This document shows, piece by piece, positions 8,304 to 19,865 of a stretch of DNA of 64,000 nt; the stretch's first letter is position 1, and every line of letters starts with the position of its first letter. Origin of the DNA: Sanguibacter suaedae (lineage in GTDB: Bacteria; Actinomycetota; Actinomycetes; Actinomycetales; Cellulomonadaceae); the NCBI RefSeq assembly GCF_016342785.1, contig NZ_JAEINH010000006.1, forward strand, positions 1-64,000, in the 5' to 3' direction. The position numbers and the translations under genes are program-made. The notes under the pieces are model-generated. The model saw only the letters and a program-made list of their open reading frames with translations, was not told where the DNA came from and did not search any database.

Positions 8304-11012
8304 ATGAGCTCATCAGCCGACCGCACCGTGCCCGCACCCGACACCGAGCAGACCCAGCCGACGGTCGCCCGCGTCACGCAGGTACCGGACAAGGTCAGCC
8401 TCGACGGTCTCGAGCAGCGCTGGGACTCGGCCTGGGCGGAGTCGGGCACGTACTCCTTCGACCGCTCGGCGGTCCGCGCGGACGTCTACTCGATCGACAC
8501 TCCGCCGCCCACCGTCTCCGGGTCGCTGCACGTCGGCCACGTGTTCAGCTACACGCACACGGACGTCGTCGCCCGCTTCCAGCGCATGCGCGGCAAGTCC
8601 GTCTTCTACCCGATGGGCTGGGACGACAACGGCCTGCCCACCGAGCGCCGCGTGCAGAACTACTACGGGGTGCGCTGCGACCCGTCGCTCCCCTACGTCG
8701 AGGGTTACGAGCCTCCGCTCCAGGGCGCGGAGGGCAAGAGCGTCAAGGCGGCCGACCAGCAGCCGATCAGCCGCAAGAACTTCGTCGAGCTCTGCGAGCG
8801 CCTCACCGCCGAGGACGAGAAGGAGTTCGAGTCGCTGTGGCGCTACCTCGGCCTCTCCGTCGACTGGCAGCACCACTACCAGACCATCGGACGGACCGCG
8901 CAGGCCACGGCGCAGACCGCGTTCCTGCGCAACCTGGCGCGCGGCGAGGCCTACCAGGCCGAGGCGCCGGGCCTGTGGGACGTGACCTTCCAGACCGCGG
9001 TCGCGCAGGCCGAGCTCGAGGCGCGCGACTACCCGGGCCACTTCCACAAGGTCGCCTTCCACGCCGCGGACGGCACCGATGTCGTCATCGAGACGACGCG
9101 TCCCGAGCTGCTCCCCGCGTGCGTCGCGCTCATCGCGCACCCCGACGACGAGCGCTACCAGCACCTGTTCGGGACGACCGTGACCTCCCCGCTCTTCGAC
9201 GTCGAGGTCCCGGTCCTCGCGCACGCCGCCGCCGAGCCCGACAAGGGCGCGGGCATCGCCATGTGCTGCACCTTCGGGGACCTCACCGACGTCCAGTGGT
9301 GGCGCGAGCTCCAGCTCCCCACCCGGTCGATCCTCGTCCGGGACGGGCGTATCGTCCGCGAGACCCCGGACTGGATCACGTCCGAGCGCGGCGTCGCGCT
9401 CTTCGGCGAGATGACGGGGAAGACGACGTTCTCCGCACGCACGGCGGTCGTCGACGCGCTCCGGGAGTCGGGTGACCTCCACGGCGAGCCCGTCGCCACC
9501 CAGCGCAAGGCGAACTTCTTCGAGAAGGGCGACAAGCCCCTCGAGATCGTCACGAGCCGCCAGTGGTACGTCCGCAACGGCGGCCGCGACGCCGACCTCA
9601 ACACGGCGCTCCTCGCCCGCGGCGCCGAGCTCGACTTCCACCCCGAGTTCATGCAGGTGCGCTACGAGAACTGGGTCGGTGGCCTCAACGGCGACTGGCT
9701 GGTGTCCCGTCAGCGGTTCTTCGGTGTCCCCATCCCCGTGTGGTACCCCGTGGACGGTGACGGAGAGCCCCGCTGGGACTCCCCCATCGTGCCCGACGAG
9801 GCGACGCTCCCCGTCGACCCCTCCTCGGACGTGCCGCCCGGGTACACCGAGGAGCAGCGCGGTCAGGCCGGCGGGTTCGTGGGCGACCCCGACATCATGG
9901 ACACGTGGGCGACGTCGTCCCTCACGCCGCAGATCGCCGGACGCTGGCTGGACGACCCGGACCTCTTCTCCCGGGTGTTCCCCATGGACCTGCGCCCGCA
10001 GGGCCAGGACATCATCCGCACCTGGCTGTTCTCCACCGTGGTCCGCTCCCACCTGGAGCACGGGTCGCTCCCCTGGACGAACGCCGCGATCTCCGGCTGG
10101 ATCCTCGACCCCGACCGCAAGAAGATGTCCAAGTCCAAGGGCAACGTCGTGACGCCCATGGGGCTCCTCGAGGAGCACGGGTCCGACGCGGTCCGCTACT
10201 GGGCGGCCTCCGCGCGCCTCGGCACGGACGCGGCGTTCGAGGTGGGCCAGATGAAGATCGGCCGTCGCCTCGCCATCAAGATCCTCAACGCGAGCAAGTT
10301 CGCGCTGTCGTTCGCGGGTGACGGCGAGGTCGTCCTCGACCCGTCGCTCGTCACCGAGCCCCTCGACCGGGCCATGCTCGCCGGCCTCGCAGACGTCGTC
10401 GACCGCGCGACCGCCGCGCTCGAGGGCTACGACCACACTCGGGCGCTCGAGGTCTCCGAGACGTTCTTCTGGACGTTCTGCGACGACTACCTCGAGCTCG
10501 TGAAGGACCGCGCGTACGGCGCCGGGTCCACCGACGTGACCGCGGAGACGCAGTCCGCACGGACGAGCCTCGCCCTCGCTCTGGACGTCCTCCTCCGGCT
10601 CTTCGCCCCGGTGGTCCCCTTCGCCACCGAGGAGGTGTGGTCCTGGTGGCGCGAGGGATCCGTCCACCACGCCGCGTGGCCGACCTCGGACGCGCTGCGC
10701 TCCGCCGCGGGTGACACCGACGTGGCCGTGCTCGTCGCCGCCGGGCACGCGCTCGCGACGCTGCGCAAGATCAAGTCCGAGGCGAAGGTCTCCATGCGCA
10801 CCCCGATACTCGCCGCCGAGCTCGCCGTCCCGGCAGCGTCCGTCGACGCCATCCGGTCGGCGCTCGTCGACGTCCGGGGAGCCGGGCGTGTCACCGGCGA
10901 CCTCGACCTCGTCCCCGCTGCGGACGGGCAGGGGGACCCGGCCGTCCAGGGCGGGATCGTCGTCGTGCGGTCCGAGCTCGGCGAGCCCGAGGCACGCACG
11001 CCGCGCGCCTGA
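8304..11012 (+). CDS. valS: valine--tRNA ligase
   Basis: Class I aminoacyl-tRNA synthetase charging tRNA-Val; about 902 residues, usual for the family. The N-terminal catalytic core shows TPPPTVSGSLHVGHVFSYTHTD, with the HIGH-type motif as HVGHV. FYPMGWDDNGLPTERRVQN follows, then an editing (CP1) domain. KKMSKSKGNVVTP is the KMSKS loop, near residue 608. After it come the anticodon-binding helical domain and a short C-terminal region beginning LRKIKSEAKVSMRTP. The ATG at 8304 has a GAAGAT hexamer 6 nt upstream that may serve as a leaderless -10. It diverges from the F420 operon and is followed closely by the acyl-CoA ligase gene. Confidence 0.97.
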   Translation: MSSSADRTVPAPDTEQTQPTVARVTQVPDKVSLDGLEQRWDSAWAESGTYSFDRSAVRADVYSIDTPPPTVSGSLHVGHVFSYTHTDVVARFQRMRGKSVFYPMGWDDNGLPTERRVQNYYGVRCDPSLPYVEGYEPPLQGAEGKSVKAADQQPISRKNFVELCERLTAEDEKEFESLWRYLGLSVDWQHHYQTIGRTAQATAQTAFLRNLARGEAYQAEAPGLWDVTFQTAVAQAELEARDYPGHFHKVAFHAADGTDVVIETTRPELLPACVALIAHPDDERYQHLFGTTVTSPLFDVEVPVLAHAAAEPDKGAGIAMCCTFGDLTDVQWWRELQLPTRSILVRDGRIVRETPDWITSERGVALFGEMTGKTTFSARTAVVDALRESGDLHGEPVATQRKANFFEKGDKPLEIVTSRQWYVRNGGRDADLNTALLARGAELDFHPEFMQVRYENWVGGLNGDWLVSRQRFFGVPIPVWYPVDGDGEPRWDSPIVPDEATLPVDPSSDVPPGYTEEQRGQAGGFVGDPDIMDTWATSSLTPQIAGRWLDDPDLFSRVFPMDLRPQGQDIIRTWLFSTVVRSHLEHGSLPWTNAAISGWILDPDRKKMSKSKGNVVTPMGLLEEHGSDAVRYWAASARLGTDAAFEVGQMKIGRRLAIKILNASKFALSFAGDGEVVLDPSLVTEPLDRAMLAGLADVVDRATAALEGYDHTRALEVSETFFWTFCDDYLELVKDRAYGAGSTDVTAETQSARTSLALALDVLLRLFAPVVPFATEEVWSWWREGSVHHAAWPTSDALRSAAGDTDVAVLVAAGHALATLRKIKSEAKVSMRTPILAAELAVPAASVDAIRSALVDVRGAGRVTGDLDLVPAADGQGDPAVQGGIVVVRSELGEPEARTPRA

Positions 11013-11058
11013 CCCGTTCCACCCACCCCGCACCGACCGCACCGGAGAGAGACGACCC

Positions 11059-12855
<1,797 letters not shown>

Positions 12856-12883
12856 CCCCGCCGACCACCCCCGCGGAGGCGTG

Positions 12884-13351
12884 ATGACAGGCGGACCTCT
12901 CGTCTCGATCGACGCCGTCGAGGTCGGGCCGGTCGACCTGCAGGAGCAGCTGCCCGTGGTGGTCCGCCTGCGGCGGTTCCTCCCGGGTCCCGACCGACCC
13001 GACTACACGCTCGCCGTCGCCCGACGGCCCGTCCGCGTCCGTAGCACGCTGGCACACCTGGTCGCCGAGGGCGTCGACCTGTCGGGCGCCGACCCCCTGC
13101 TGGTCCGGTACGGCCCGGACGGCTCCGTCGAGGCGGACGTCCACGGCCTCGTCCTCGCGCCCCGCGTCCAGGGCACCCCCTTCACGTCGGACATGCGGGA
13201 CCTGCCCGTCGCCATGGCCTACGTCCTGGACCCGAGCCAGATGACCGCGCCCGCGGTGGACCTCACCAAGATCTACTATGCGGCCGTCGTCCTCGTCTCC
13301 GGGATCCCCACGACGTCGCCGGAGGAGACGGGACGTCCCACGTATATGTAG
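12884..13351 (+). CDS. hypothetical protein, 155 aa
   Basis: No family recognised. A soluble 155-residue protein with alternating hydrophobic strands (VSIDAVEVGPVDL, LPVVVRLRRFLP, DYTLAVARRPVRV) and a C-terminal VDLTKIYYAAVVLVSGIP segment. It contains no Cys and no signal peptide. The ATG at 12884 is preferred to the adjoining in-frame GTG at 12881, because the GGAGG site ends 4 nt before the ATG. It starts 28 nt after the acyl-CoA ligase stop and ends shortly before the transporter operon, so it may be cotranscribed with the ligase. Confidence 0.75.
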   Translation: MTGGPLVSIDAVEVGPVDLQEQLPVVVRLRRFLPGPDRPDYTLAVARRPVRVRSTLAHLVAEGVDLSGADPLLVRYGPDGSVEADVHGLVLAPRVQGTPFTSDMRDLPVAMAYVLDPSQMTAPAVDLTKIYYAAVVLVSGIPTTSPEETGRPTYM

Positions 13352-13364
13352 TGTGTGCGGTGAA

Positions 13365-13370
13365 TAAACT
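13365..13370 (+). promoter_or_regulatory. possible -10 of the amino-acid ABC transporter operon
   Basis: TAAACT, in a locally AT-richer stretch (GAATAAACTCTCAA), lies 20 nt before the ATG of the binding-protein gene; the GAGG ribosome site lies between. No convincing -35 was found. Confidence 0.35.
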
Positions 13371-13390
13371 CTCAACGAACCGAGGTCGCC

Positions 13391-14176
13391 ATGCGCAAGC
13401 CACGCTTCATCGTCCCCACCATCGCCGCCGGTGTGCTCGTCCTCGCCGGGTGCAGCTCCACCGACTCGGGCACCAGCGACGACGAGGGCGGCCTCGCGCT
13501 CGTCACCGACGGGCAGCTCACCGTCTGCACGAACCCCCCGTTCGAGCCCTTCGAGTTCGAGCAGGACGGCGAGATCGTCGGCCTGGACATCGCCATCGCC
13601 GAGGAGATCGCGACGGACCTCGACGTCGAGGTCGCCACCGTCATCACCCCCTTCGAGGGCATCCAGTCCGGGGCCGCGCTCAACGCCGGCCAGTGCGACC
13701 TCGTCGCGTCCGGGATCACCATCACCCCCGAGCGTCAGAACAACATCGACTTCTCCGAGCCGTACTTCGCGGCCGACCAGGGGCTCCTCGTCCCCGAGGG
13801 CTCCGACCTGTCGAGCATCGAGTCGCTGGCCGACGCCAACGTCGGCGTCATGGTGGAGACCACCGGGCAGGCGTGGGCGCTCGACAACGGGCTGACCGTC
13901 ACCGAGTTCGACGACCTCGGTGCCCAGGTCCAGGCGCTCGAGACCGGGCAGGTCGACGCCATCGTCAACGACGTCGCCACCCTCACTCCCTTCGTGTCGG
14001 ACGGCTTCGAGCTCGGCAACAACTTCGCCACGGACGAGGAGTACGGGCTCGGCGTGAAGAAGGGCAGCACGGAGCTCCTCGACGCGGTCAACGGCACGCT
14101 CGAGCGCATCCAGGAGGACGGCACCTACGACGCCCTCTACACGGAGTGGATCGGCACCGCCCCTTCCGAGGGCTGA
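13391..14176 (+). CDS. amino-acid ABC transporter substrate-binding lipoprotein (SBP family 3)
   Basis: Extracytoplasmic solute-binding protein for polar amino acids, anchored to the membrane. A lipoprotein signal peptide is clear: a basic start (MRKPR), a hydrophobic core and the lipobox LAGC, with Cys at 21. The mature part has LTVCTNPPFEPFEFEQDGEIVGLDIAIAEEIA and CDLVASGITITPERQNNIDFSEPYF, hallmarks of family 3 binding proteins such as the glutamine and lysine/arginine/ornithine binders. Length (261 aa) is normal. It opens a three-gene operon with the permease (4-nt gap) and ATPase; the exact amino acid cannot be told. Confidence 0.95.
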   Translation: MRKPRFIVPTIAAGVLVLAGCSSTDSGTSDDEGGLALVTDGQLTVCTNPPFEPFEFEQDGEIVGLDIAIAEEIATDLDVEVATVITPFEGIQSGAALNAGQCDLVASGITITPERQNNIDFSEPYFAADQGLLVPEGSDLSSIESLADANVGVMVETTGQAWALDNGLTVTEFDDLGAQVQALETGQVDAIVNDVATLTPFVSDGFELGNNFATDEEYGLGVKKGSTELLDAVNGTLERIQEDGTYDALYTEWIGTAPSEG

Positions 14177-14180
14177 TCAC

Positions 14181-15026
14181 GTGTCCGTCCCCGCCTCCGC
14201 ACCCGCAGCCCGCCCCGTCCAGGGGCGGGCTCGGATGAGCCCCCGACGCCGCGCGCGCATCTCCCGCGGCATCCAGTACGCCCTGCTGGTGGTCGCTCTC
14301 CTCGCCCTCGCACTCGCGATGGACTGGGACCGCATCGGCGAGAACATCTTCAACGTCGACGCGGCGAAGGCGCTCCTCCCGAAGCTCCCCGGCGCGTTCC
14401 TCAACACCATCACCTACACGCTCTCGGCGTTCGCGGTGGGTCTGAGCCTCGGCACCGTGCTGGCGCTCATGCGCCTGTCGTCCGTGGCGCCGTACCGGTG
14501 GATCGCGACCGCCTACATCGAGTTCTTCCGGGGCATCCCGGCGCTCCTCGTGGTCTTCTCCTTCGGCTACGCCGTACCCATCGCCCTGGGTGTGCGCATC
14601 GACTCGCTGACCCTCAAGGTCGCGCTCGCGCTCGGGATGGTCGCGGCGGCGTACATCGCCGAGACCATCCGGGCCGGCATCCAGGCGGTCCCCCCGGGTC
14701 AGGTCGAGGCCGCCCGCTCGCTCGGGATGTCCCACGGGCGCACCCTCGTCACGGTGGTCATCCCCCAGGCGTTCCGCATCGTCCTGCCACCCATGACCAA
14801 CGAGATCGTCCTCCTCACCAAGGACACCTCCCTCGTCTTCGCGCTCGGACTCATGTCGACGCAGCTCGACCTCACCCGCGTCGGGCGCGACGCCCTGAAC
14901 AGCGCCAGCGGGGGTGGGCTCACCGGGCTCTTCGTGGTGGGGCTGTGCTACCTGGCCATCACCATCCCGCTCGGGCTCTTCGCCAGATGGCTCGAGCGGC
15001 GCACCGGGAAGGGAGCTCGCTCATGA
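14181..15026 (+). CDS. amino-acid ABC transporter permease (HisM/GlnP type)
   Basis: Membrane subunit of the polar amino-acid importer, 281 residues. After a basic N-terminus of about 30 residues come five or six hydrophobic helices. The EAA loop that contacts the ATPase is [29 protein letters not shown]. The motif [15 protein letters not shown] near residue 75 is the usual start of the permease domain. The GTG start lies 4 nt after the binding-protein stop; a second in-frame ATG at residue 19 is possible. The stop overlaps the ATPase start as ATGA. Confidence 0.93.
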   Translation: MSVPASAPAARPVQGRARMSPRRRARISRGIQYALLVVALLALALAMDWDRIGENIFNVDAAKALLPKLPGAFLNTITYTLSAFAVGLSLGTVLALMRLSSVAPYRWIATAYIEFFRGIPALLVVFSFGYAVPIALGVRIDSLTLKVALALGMVAAAYIAETIRAGIQAVPPGQVEAARSLGMSHGRTLVTVVIPQAFRIVLPPMTNEIVLLTKDTSLVFALGLMSTQLDLTRVGRDALNSASGGGLTGLFVVGLCYLAITIPLGLFARWLERRTGKGARS

Positions 15027-15823
15027 CCGCGACCGCCGAAGGAACCAACGCAGGCGGCGCCACGGCCCCCGTCGTGGAGATGGTCGGCCTGCGCAAGTCG
15101 TTCGGGGACCGCGAGGTCCTCAAGGGGATCGACCTCACGGTCACCCCGGGTGAGGTCGTGTGCATCATCGGCCCCTCTGGGTCAGGCAAGTCCACGCTGC
15201 TCCGGTGCGTCAACCAGCTCGAGGAGGCCACGGGAGGGACGGTCACCGTGCTCGGTACGGAGATCACCGACCCCGACGTCGACATCGACGCGGTGCGCCA
15301 GCGTGTGGGGATGGTCTTCCAGCAGTTCAACCTCTTCACGCACCAGACCGTGCTGGAGAACTGCACGGTCGCCCAGCGCAAGGTCCTACGCAGGTCGAAG
15401 GCGGAGGCCGAGGAGGTCGCGATGCGCAACCTCGCGCACGTCGGCCTCGCTGACCGCGCCCCTGCGCACCCGTCGCACCTGTCCGGCGGACAGCAGCAAC
15501 GGGTCGCGATCGCGAGGGCCCTCAGCATGGACCCACAGCTCATGCTCTTCGACGAGCCCACGTCGGCGCTCGACCCGGAACTCGTCGGGGACGTGCTGTC
15601 CGTCATGCGCGCCCTCGCCGAGCGCGGCATGACGATGCTCGTCGTCACGCACGAGATGGCCTTCGCCCGCGAGGTCGCCGACCGGGTGGTCTTCATGGAC
15701 GACGGACAGATCGTCGAGCAGGGGGCTCCCGCGCAGGTCATCGGGGCACCGCAGCACGAGCGGACCCAGGCGTTCCTCGAGCGGGTGCTCGATCCCACGC
15801 ACCAGCACCCGGGTACCGCCTAG
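15023..15823 (+). CDS. amino-acid ABC transporter ATPase (GlnQ-like)
   Basis: ATPase of the polar amino-acid importer, 266 residues. Walker A is GPSGSGKST, the Q-loop VFQQFNLF, the signature [15 protein letters not shown], Walker [15 protein letters not shown] and the switch His VVTHEM. An extra 10-15 residues precede the usual start. The ATG overlaps the permease stop by 4 nt, so all three subunits are made from one coupled message. Transcription probably ends at the strong hairpin immediately downstream. Confidence 0.95.
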   Translation: MTATAEGTNAGGATAPVVEMVGLRKSFGDREVLKGIDLTVTPGEVVCIIGPSGSGKSTLLRCVNQLEEATGGTVTVLGTEITDPDVDIDAVRQRVGMVFQQFNLFTHQTVLENCTVAQRKVLRRSKAEAEEVAMRNLAHVGLADRAPAHPSHLSGGQQQRVAIARALSMDPQLMLFDEPTSALDPELVGDVLSVMRALAERGMTMLVVTHEMAFAREVADRVVFMDDGQIVEQGAPAQVIGAPQHERTQAFLERVLDPTHQHPGTA

Positions 15824-15834
15824 CCTTCTCGACG

Positions 15835-15876
15835 GACCGCCGGGCGACGCACCGTCGTGCGCGTCGCCCGGCGGTC
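15835..15876. terminator. bidirectional hairpin terminator
   Basis: A perfect 16-bp inverted repeat (arms 15835-15850 and 15861-15876, starting GACCGCCGGGCGACGC) with a 10-nt loop sits between the convergent ATPase and Rv2629-like genes. No T-tract follows on either strand. Confidence 0.7.
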
Positions 15877-15891
15877 CCGCCGCGTCCTCGG

Positions 15892-17100
15892 TCAGCCCAC
15901 GTCGTGCAGGCGCTCGGTGTCGCTCGACAGGCTCGGGGCACCTTCGCTCGGTGTGCTCTGGTCGTGCCACCGGAGGACCGCCCCGACACCGTCGGGCAGG
16001 TCGACGGACCCGGCGGGCGCGAAGGTGATCCCCGCGTCCTGGCCGAGCGCAGCACGGACCAGCGCGACGTCAGCGGTCATCTCCCGCGCGGACGAACCCG
16101 CACCGATGTCGTCGAGCTGGGCACGGGATGTCCCGATCTGCAGGAGCTCCTCCCCCACCCACAGCTGTCGGTCACCCAGCCTGTCGGCGGTGATCGCCTC
16201 CGACTCGTCGAAGATCAGCTCGGCGACCTGGCCGCGCTGGAGAACCGTCACGACGTCGTCCAGGGACGAGGTAGCAGCACCGTCCCGGCCGTGCTCCTGA
16301 CGGAAGTGGTCGAGGACGACGGACCGTCGACCCTCCCTGAAGCGGTCGAGAGCCTCGTCGAGCCGGTCCCTGAACACGTCGTCCTTGACCCCGTCGTTGC
16401 GCGACCCGCCGGGGACCTCGATGGCGAGGTCCGCAGACCGCTTCGCGAGGGCACCACGGACGAGCGCGACGGCGCGGACGTCACCGGTGAGGATGACCAC
16501 CTCGGGCGTGCTCTCGATGACCACGGAGTCGATCTCCGCGGCGACGGCCTCGGCGTTGCGCTCCCAGGAGTCCTCCGCCCGCGACTCGAAACGGCGGTGC
16601 GACCACCCTCCCGCGTGAGCCTTGCTGATGACGTCGTGGCCCCCGCTCACCGCGGTCCGGATCTTCTCGAGGCTCCCACCGAGCGCGCGCGCCGACTCGA
16701 CGTAGGTGAGGTCGGCCCCTTCCCGGTTGACCTCGACGACGAGACGCGCGACGGACTGGTCCGCGGCGTGCGCGGCCGGCAGCAGGCACGGGAGCGGCCC
16801 GTGGGACGCCGACTCACGGACGGGCGGGTTGGAGAGGAGCTTGTCGAGGACGATCTCCCCGTGCGCCGCGACCACGAAACGCCCGTGCGGACCTGCGACG
16901 TGCGTCGGTCGAGCGAGGCGTTCACCGATCTCCTCGAGGATCGCCTCGGGGGCTCCCTCCCGCTCGAGGATCCGCCGCAGGCCCTTCCAGCGGTTCTCGA
17001 CCTCGCGCTCACCTGCCTCGTCGGCGCGGGTGGCGTCGATGTACACGGACGTGAACGGTCCGTCGTGCCCGATCAGCGGCTTCAGCCAGTCAATCTTCAT
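15892..17100 (-). CDS. Rv2629-like baeRF/Vms1-type protein
   Basis: A 402-residue protein of the bacterial archaeo-eukaryotic release-factor (baeRF) superfamily, similar in layout to Mycobacterium Rv2629. It starts WLKPLIGHDGPFTSVYIDATR, has a central region with GGHDVISKAHAGGWSHRRFE (corresponding to the release-factor active-loop region) and PEVVILTGDVRAVALVRGAL, and ends with an eL30-like domain around VAELIFDESEA. Relatives of Vms1/ANKZF1 release nascent peptides from tRNA on stalled ribosomes, but in bacteria the role is inferred. The ATG at 17100 matches family N-termini; upstream codons in the frame are spurious. It is convergent with the amino-acid transporter. Confidence 0.82.
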   Translation of the reverse strand: MKIDWLKPLIGHDGPFTSVYIDATRADEAGEREVENRWKGLRRILEREGAPEAILEEIGERLARPTHVAGPHGRFVVAAHGEIVLDKLLSNPPVRESASHGPLPCLLPAAHAADQSVARLVVEVNREGADLTYVESARALGGSLEKIRTAVSGGHDVISKAHAGGWSHRRFESRAEDSWERNAEAVAAEIDSVVIESTPEVVILTGDVRAVALVRGALAKRSADLAIEVPGGSRNDGVKDDVFRDRLDEALDRFREGRRSVVLDHFRQEHGRDGAATSSLDDVVTVLQRGQVAELIFDESEAITADRLGDRQLWVGEELLQIGTSRAQLDDIGAGSSAREMTADVALVRAALGQDAGITFAPAGSVDLPDGVGAVLRWHDQSTPSEGAPSLSSDTERLHDVG

Positions 17101-17287
17101 CCGGTCGTACCTCACACTCGTCGGAGGTGGGCGCACGCTCCGACACGCGGTCCGGCTGCGGCGCCCCGGGACCCTTCCACCCTCCGACACTTCGTGGTTC
17201 GGTGCCAGTCGGGCGGAGGCAATCACCCGGGCGCTTGTGGCCTGGCGCCTACCGGCTCGTGCTGGCGGGTGCCGGCACGAGCCGGCA

Positions 17288-17653
17288 TCAGGACGAGGTG
17301 TCGAGCACGACCGCGTCGTGGTGCTCCCGGGCGATCTGGGCGTGCCTGCGCACGACCTCCGCGACGATGAAGTCCCGGAACTGCTCGGCGAAACGCCGGT
17401 CGAGACCGGCATCCTCCGCGATCCGCGCGAGCCGTTCGACCTGCTCCTTGTCGCGCGCCGGGTCGGCAGGGGCCACACCCGCGGCGGCCTTGAGCTCGCC
17501 GACACGTCGCGTGAACTTGAACCGCTCGGCGAGCAGGTGCATGAGGGCCGCGTCGACGTTGTCGATGCTGCCGCGCAGGCGGAGGATCTCACCCCGGATG
17601 TCGGGATCCTCGGTGGGGTCGTCCCGGACCGGCGACCGCGTGTCCGAGGACAT
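17288..17653 (-). CDS. chorismate mutase (AroQ type)
   Basis: A single-domain, 121-residue AroQ-fold chorismate mutase that converts chorismate to prephenate on the way to Phe and Tyr. The core starts at about residue 28: LRGSIDNVDAALMHLLAERFKFTRRVGELKA holds the first-helix Arg and the Arg/Lys of the second segment. DPARDKEQVERLARIAEDAGLD and FRDFIVAEVVRRHAQI follow. No signal peptide is seen, so it is cytosolic, as in the short mycobacterial enzyme partnered by DAHP synthase. It begins 5 nt after clpX ends and so is probably cotranscribed with clpX. Confidence 0.85.
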   Translation of the reverse strand: MSSDTRSPVRDDPTEDPDIRGEILRLRGSIDNVDAALMHLLAERFKFTRRVGELKAAAGVAPADPARDKEQVERLARIAEDAGLDRRFAEQFRDFIVAEVVRRHAQIAREHHDAVVLDTSS

Positions 17654-17658
17654 CGGTG

Positions 17659-18945
17659 TCAGGCGCTCTTCTCGCGGGGGGTGCCCTTGGTCCGTGTCTT
17701 GCTCCGTGGCACGAGGGTCGGGTAGACGTTCTCGAGGACGACCTCGCCGGTGATGACGACCTTCTCCACGTCGTCCCTGCTCGGCACCTCGAACATGACC
17801 TGCTGGAGGACCTCCTCCATGATGGCCCGCAACCCTCGGGCACCGGTCCCGCGGAGCAACGCCTGGTCGGCGATGGCCGCGACCGCGTCCTCCGTGAACT
17901 CGAGCTCCACCCCGTCGATCTCGAACATCCGCTGGTACTGCTTCACGAGGGCGTTGCGCGGCTCGGTGAGGATCCTCACCAGGGCGGAACGGTCCAGCGG
18001 GGAGACGGTCGTGATGACGGGCACTCGGCCGATGAACTCCGGGATCAGCCCGAACTTCAGCAGGTCCTCGGGCATGACGTCGTCGTAGACGTCCGCCTCG
18101 TCCGCGGGTGAGTGCAGCGGAGCGCCGAACCCGATGCCGTGCTTGCCCGCCCTCGACGAGATGATCTCGTCGAGTCCGGCGAACGCACCCGCCACGATGA
18201 ACAGGACGTTCGTCGTGTCGATCTGGATGAACTCCTGGTGCGGGTGCTTGCGCCCGCCCTGCGGCGGGACGGAGGCCGTGGTGCCCTCGAGGATCTTCAG
18301 GAGGGCCTGCTGCACCCCTTCGCCCGACACGTCGCGGGTGATCGACGGGTTCTCGGACTTCCGGGCGATCTTGTCGACCTCGTCGATGTAGATGATGCCC
18401 GTCTCGGCCTTCTTCACGTCGTAGTCGGCCGCCTGGATGAGCTTGAGGAGGATGTTCTCGACGTCCTCGCCGACGTACCCGGCCTCCGTGAGAGCCGTCG
18501 CGTCGGCGATGGCGAACGGCACGTTGAGCATCTTCGCGAGGGTCTGCGCGAGGTACGTCTTACCGCACCCCGTGGGCCCGATGAGGAGGATGTTCGACTT
18601 GGCGATCTCCACCGGCCCGCCCTCGTCGGACACGGTGCGCGTGGCCTCGCCCGCCTGGATGCGCTTGTAGTGGTTGTACACGGCGACCGCGAGGGACCGC
18701 TTGGCGCTCTCCTGGCCGATGATGTACTGCTCGAGGAAGTCGAAGATCGACCGGGGCTTGGGGAGCTCGACCATCCCGACCTCAGCCGCTTCGGTGAGCT
18801 CTTCCTCGATGATCTCGTTGCACAGGTCGATGCACTCGTCGCAGATGTACACACCCGGGCCCGCGATGAGCTTCTTGACCTGCTTCTGGGACTTCCCGCA
18901 GAAGGAACACTTCAGCAGGTCAGCACCATCACCGATACGGGTCAC
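17659..18945 (-). CDS. clpX: ATP-dependent Clp protease ATP-binding subunit ClpX
   Basis: AAA+ unfoldase that feeds tagged or misfolded substrates to ClpP. The 428-residue protein has an N-terminal zinc-binding domain with four Cys (13, 16, 35, 38) in CSFCGKSQ...CDEC. Walker A GPTGCGKT is at about 123-130, Walker B is [10 protein letters not shown], and a pore loop and sensor motifs follow. The GTG at 18945 gives the canonical [18 protein letters not shown] start and is preceded by GGAGGAGA. It lies downstream of clpP1-clpP2 on the same strand, the standard actinobacterial order. It may have its own promoter in the 173-nt gap. Confidence 0.97.
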   Translation of the reverse strand: MTRIGDGADLLKCSFCGKSQKQVKKLIAGPGVYICDECIDLCNEIIEEELTEAAEVGMVELPKPRSIFDFLEQYIIGQESAKRSLAVAVYNHYKRIQAGEATRTVSDEGGPVEIAKSNILLIGPTGCGKTYLAQTLAKMLNVPFAIADATALTEAGYVGEDVENILLKLIQAADYDVKKAETGIIYIDEVDKIARKSENPSITRDVSGEGVQQALLKILEGTTASVPPQGGRKHPHQEFIQIDTTNVLFIVAGAFAGLDEIISSRAGKHGIGFGAPLHSPADEADVYDDVMPEDLLKFGLIPEFIGRVPVITTVSPLDRSALVRILTEPRNALVKQYQRMFEIDGVELEFTEDAVAAIADQALLRGTGARGLRAIMEEVLQQVMFEVPSRDDVEKVVITGEVVLENVYPTLVPRSKTRTKGTPREKSA

Positions 18946-19118
18946 TGTAGGTCTCCTCCCGGACCGCCCCCGGTTGGGGCGGAACGCCATCCCACCTCAT
19001 GTGTGCCCGTCGGACACCACGCGGAAGAACGCCTGTACGTCCATTCCACACCACCGGAACGCCGATGTCAGCATGGCGCTCCGATGGTACCCGAATCGTC
19101 CCGGGTGGACTTTCCGGC

Positions 19119-19817
19119 TCAGGGCTTGTTCTGGATGACCGGCTTGCGGCTCTCGAGGACCTGGTCCACGAGTCCGTACTCGACGGCCTGCTTCGCGCTG
19201 AGGATCTTGTCGCGCTCGATGTCCTTGCGGACCTGCTCCTCGTCACGCCCGGTGTGAAGGGCGATCGTGCCCTCGAGCCACTCGCGCATCCGGATGAGCT
19301 CGTTCGCGTGGATCTCGATGTCGGAGGCCTGCGCGTACCCGCCGCCCTCCATGGCCGGCTGGTGGATGAGCACGCGAGCGTTCGGCAGCGCGAGGCGCTT
19401 GCCGGGGGCTCCCGCTGCGAGCAGCACGGCGGCGGCCGACGCGGCCTGGCCGAGGCAGACCGTCTGGATCTGCGAGGTGATGTACTGCATCGTGTCGTAG
19501 ATCGCGGTCATCGCGGTGAACGACCCACCGGGCGAGTTGATGTAGAGGATGATGTCGCGGTTGGGCTCCTGGCTCTCGAGGACCAGCAGCTGCGCCATCA
19601 CGTCGTCGGCCGACGCGTCGTCGACCTGGACGCCGAGGAAGATGATGCGGTCCTCGAACAGCTTGGTGTAGGGGTCCTGACGCTTGAAGCCGTAGGCCGT
19701 GCGCTCCTCGAACTGGGGCAGCACGTACCGCGACGAGGGGGCGCCGAACGGCAGGGCACGCCCACCGGCGCCGGCGAGCCGCTGGGCGGTCGAGATGAAC
19801 TGGGACTCGGTGCTCAT
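19119..19817 (-). CDS. clpP2: ATP-dependent Clp protease proteolytic subunit 2
   Basis: Serine-protease subunit that in Actinobacteria forms a mixed tetradecamer with ClpP1. It has 232 residues. The nucleophile Ser at 127 lies in GQAASAAA and His at 152 in LIHQPA; a catalytic Asp is likely at about 203. An N-terminal extension of about 45 residues (ending [18 protein letters not shown]) is typical of ClpP2. GAGGAGAA precedes the ATG. Only 48 nt separate it from clpP1, so the two are cotranscribed. Confidence 0.96.
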   Translation of the reverse strand: MSTESQFISTAQRLAGAGGRALPFGAPSSRYVLPQFEERTAYGFKRQDPYTKLFEDRIIFLGVQVDDASADDVMAQLLVLESQEPNRDIILYINSPGGSFTAMTAIYDTMQYITSQIQTVCLGQAASAAAVLLAAGAPGKRLALPNARVLIHQPAMEGGGYAQASDIEIHANELIRMREWLEGTIALHTGRDEEQVRKDIERDKILSAKQAVEYGLVDQVLESRKPVIQNKP

Positions 19818-19865
19818 GGGATTCTCCTCGATGTCTCTGCTGGTCTGCGGGTGACGGTCGCCGGC

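Noticed and set aside
17101-17287. Non-coding gap between the Rv2629-like and chorismate mutase genes
   Set aside because: Examined for a small gene or RNA; only a possible GAGG site for the downstream gene was seen.
18946-19118. Gap between clpP2 and clpX searched for a second ClgR box or promoter
   Set aside because: No CGC-N5-GCG site or clear -10/-35 pair was found apart from the clpX ribosome site.
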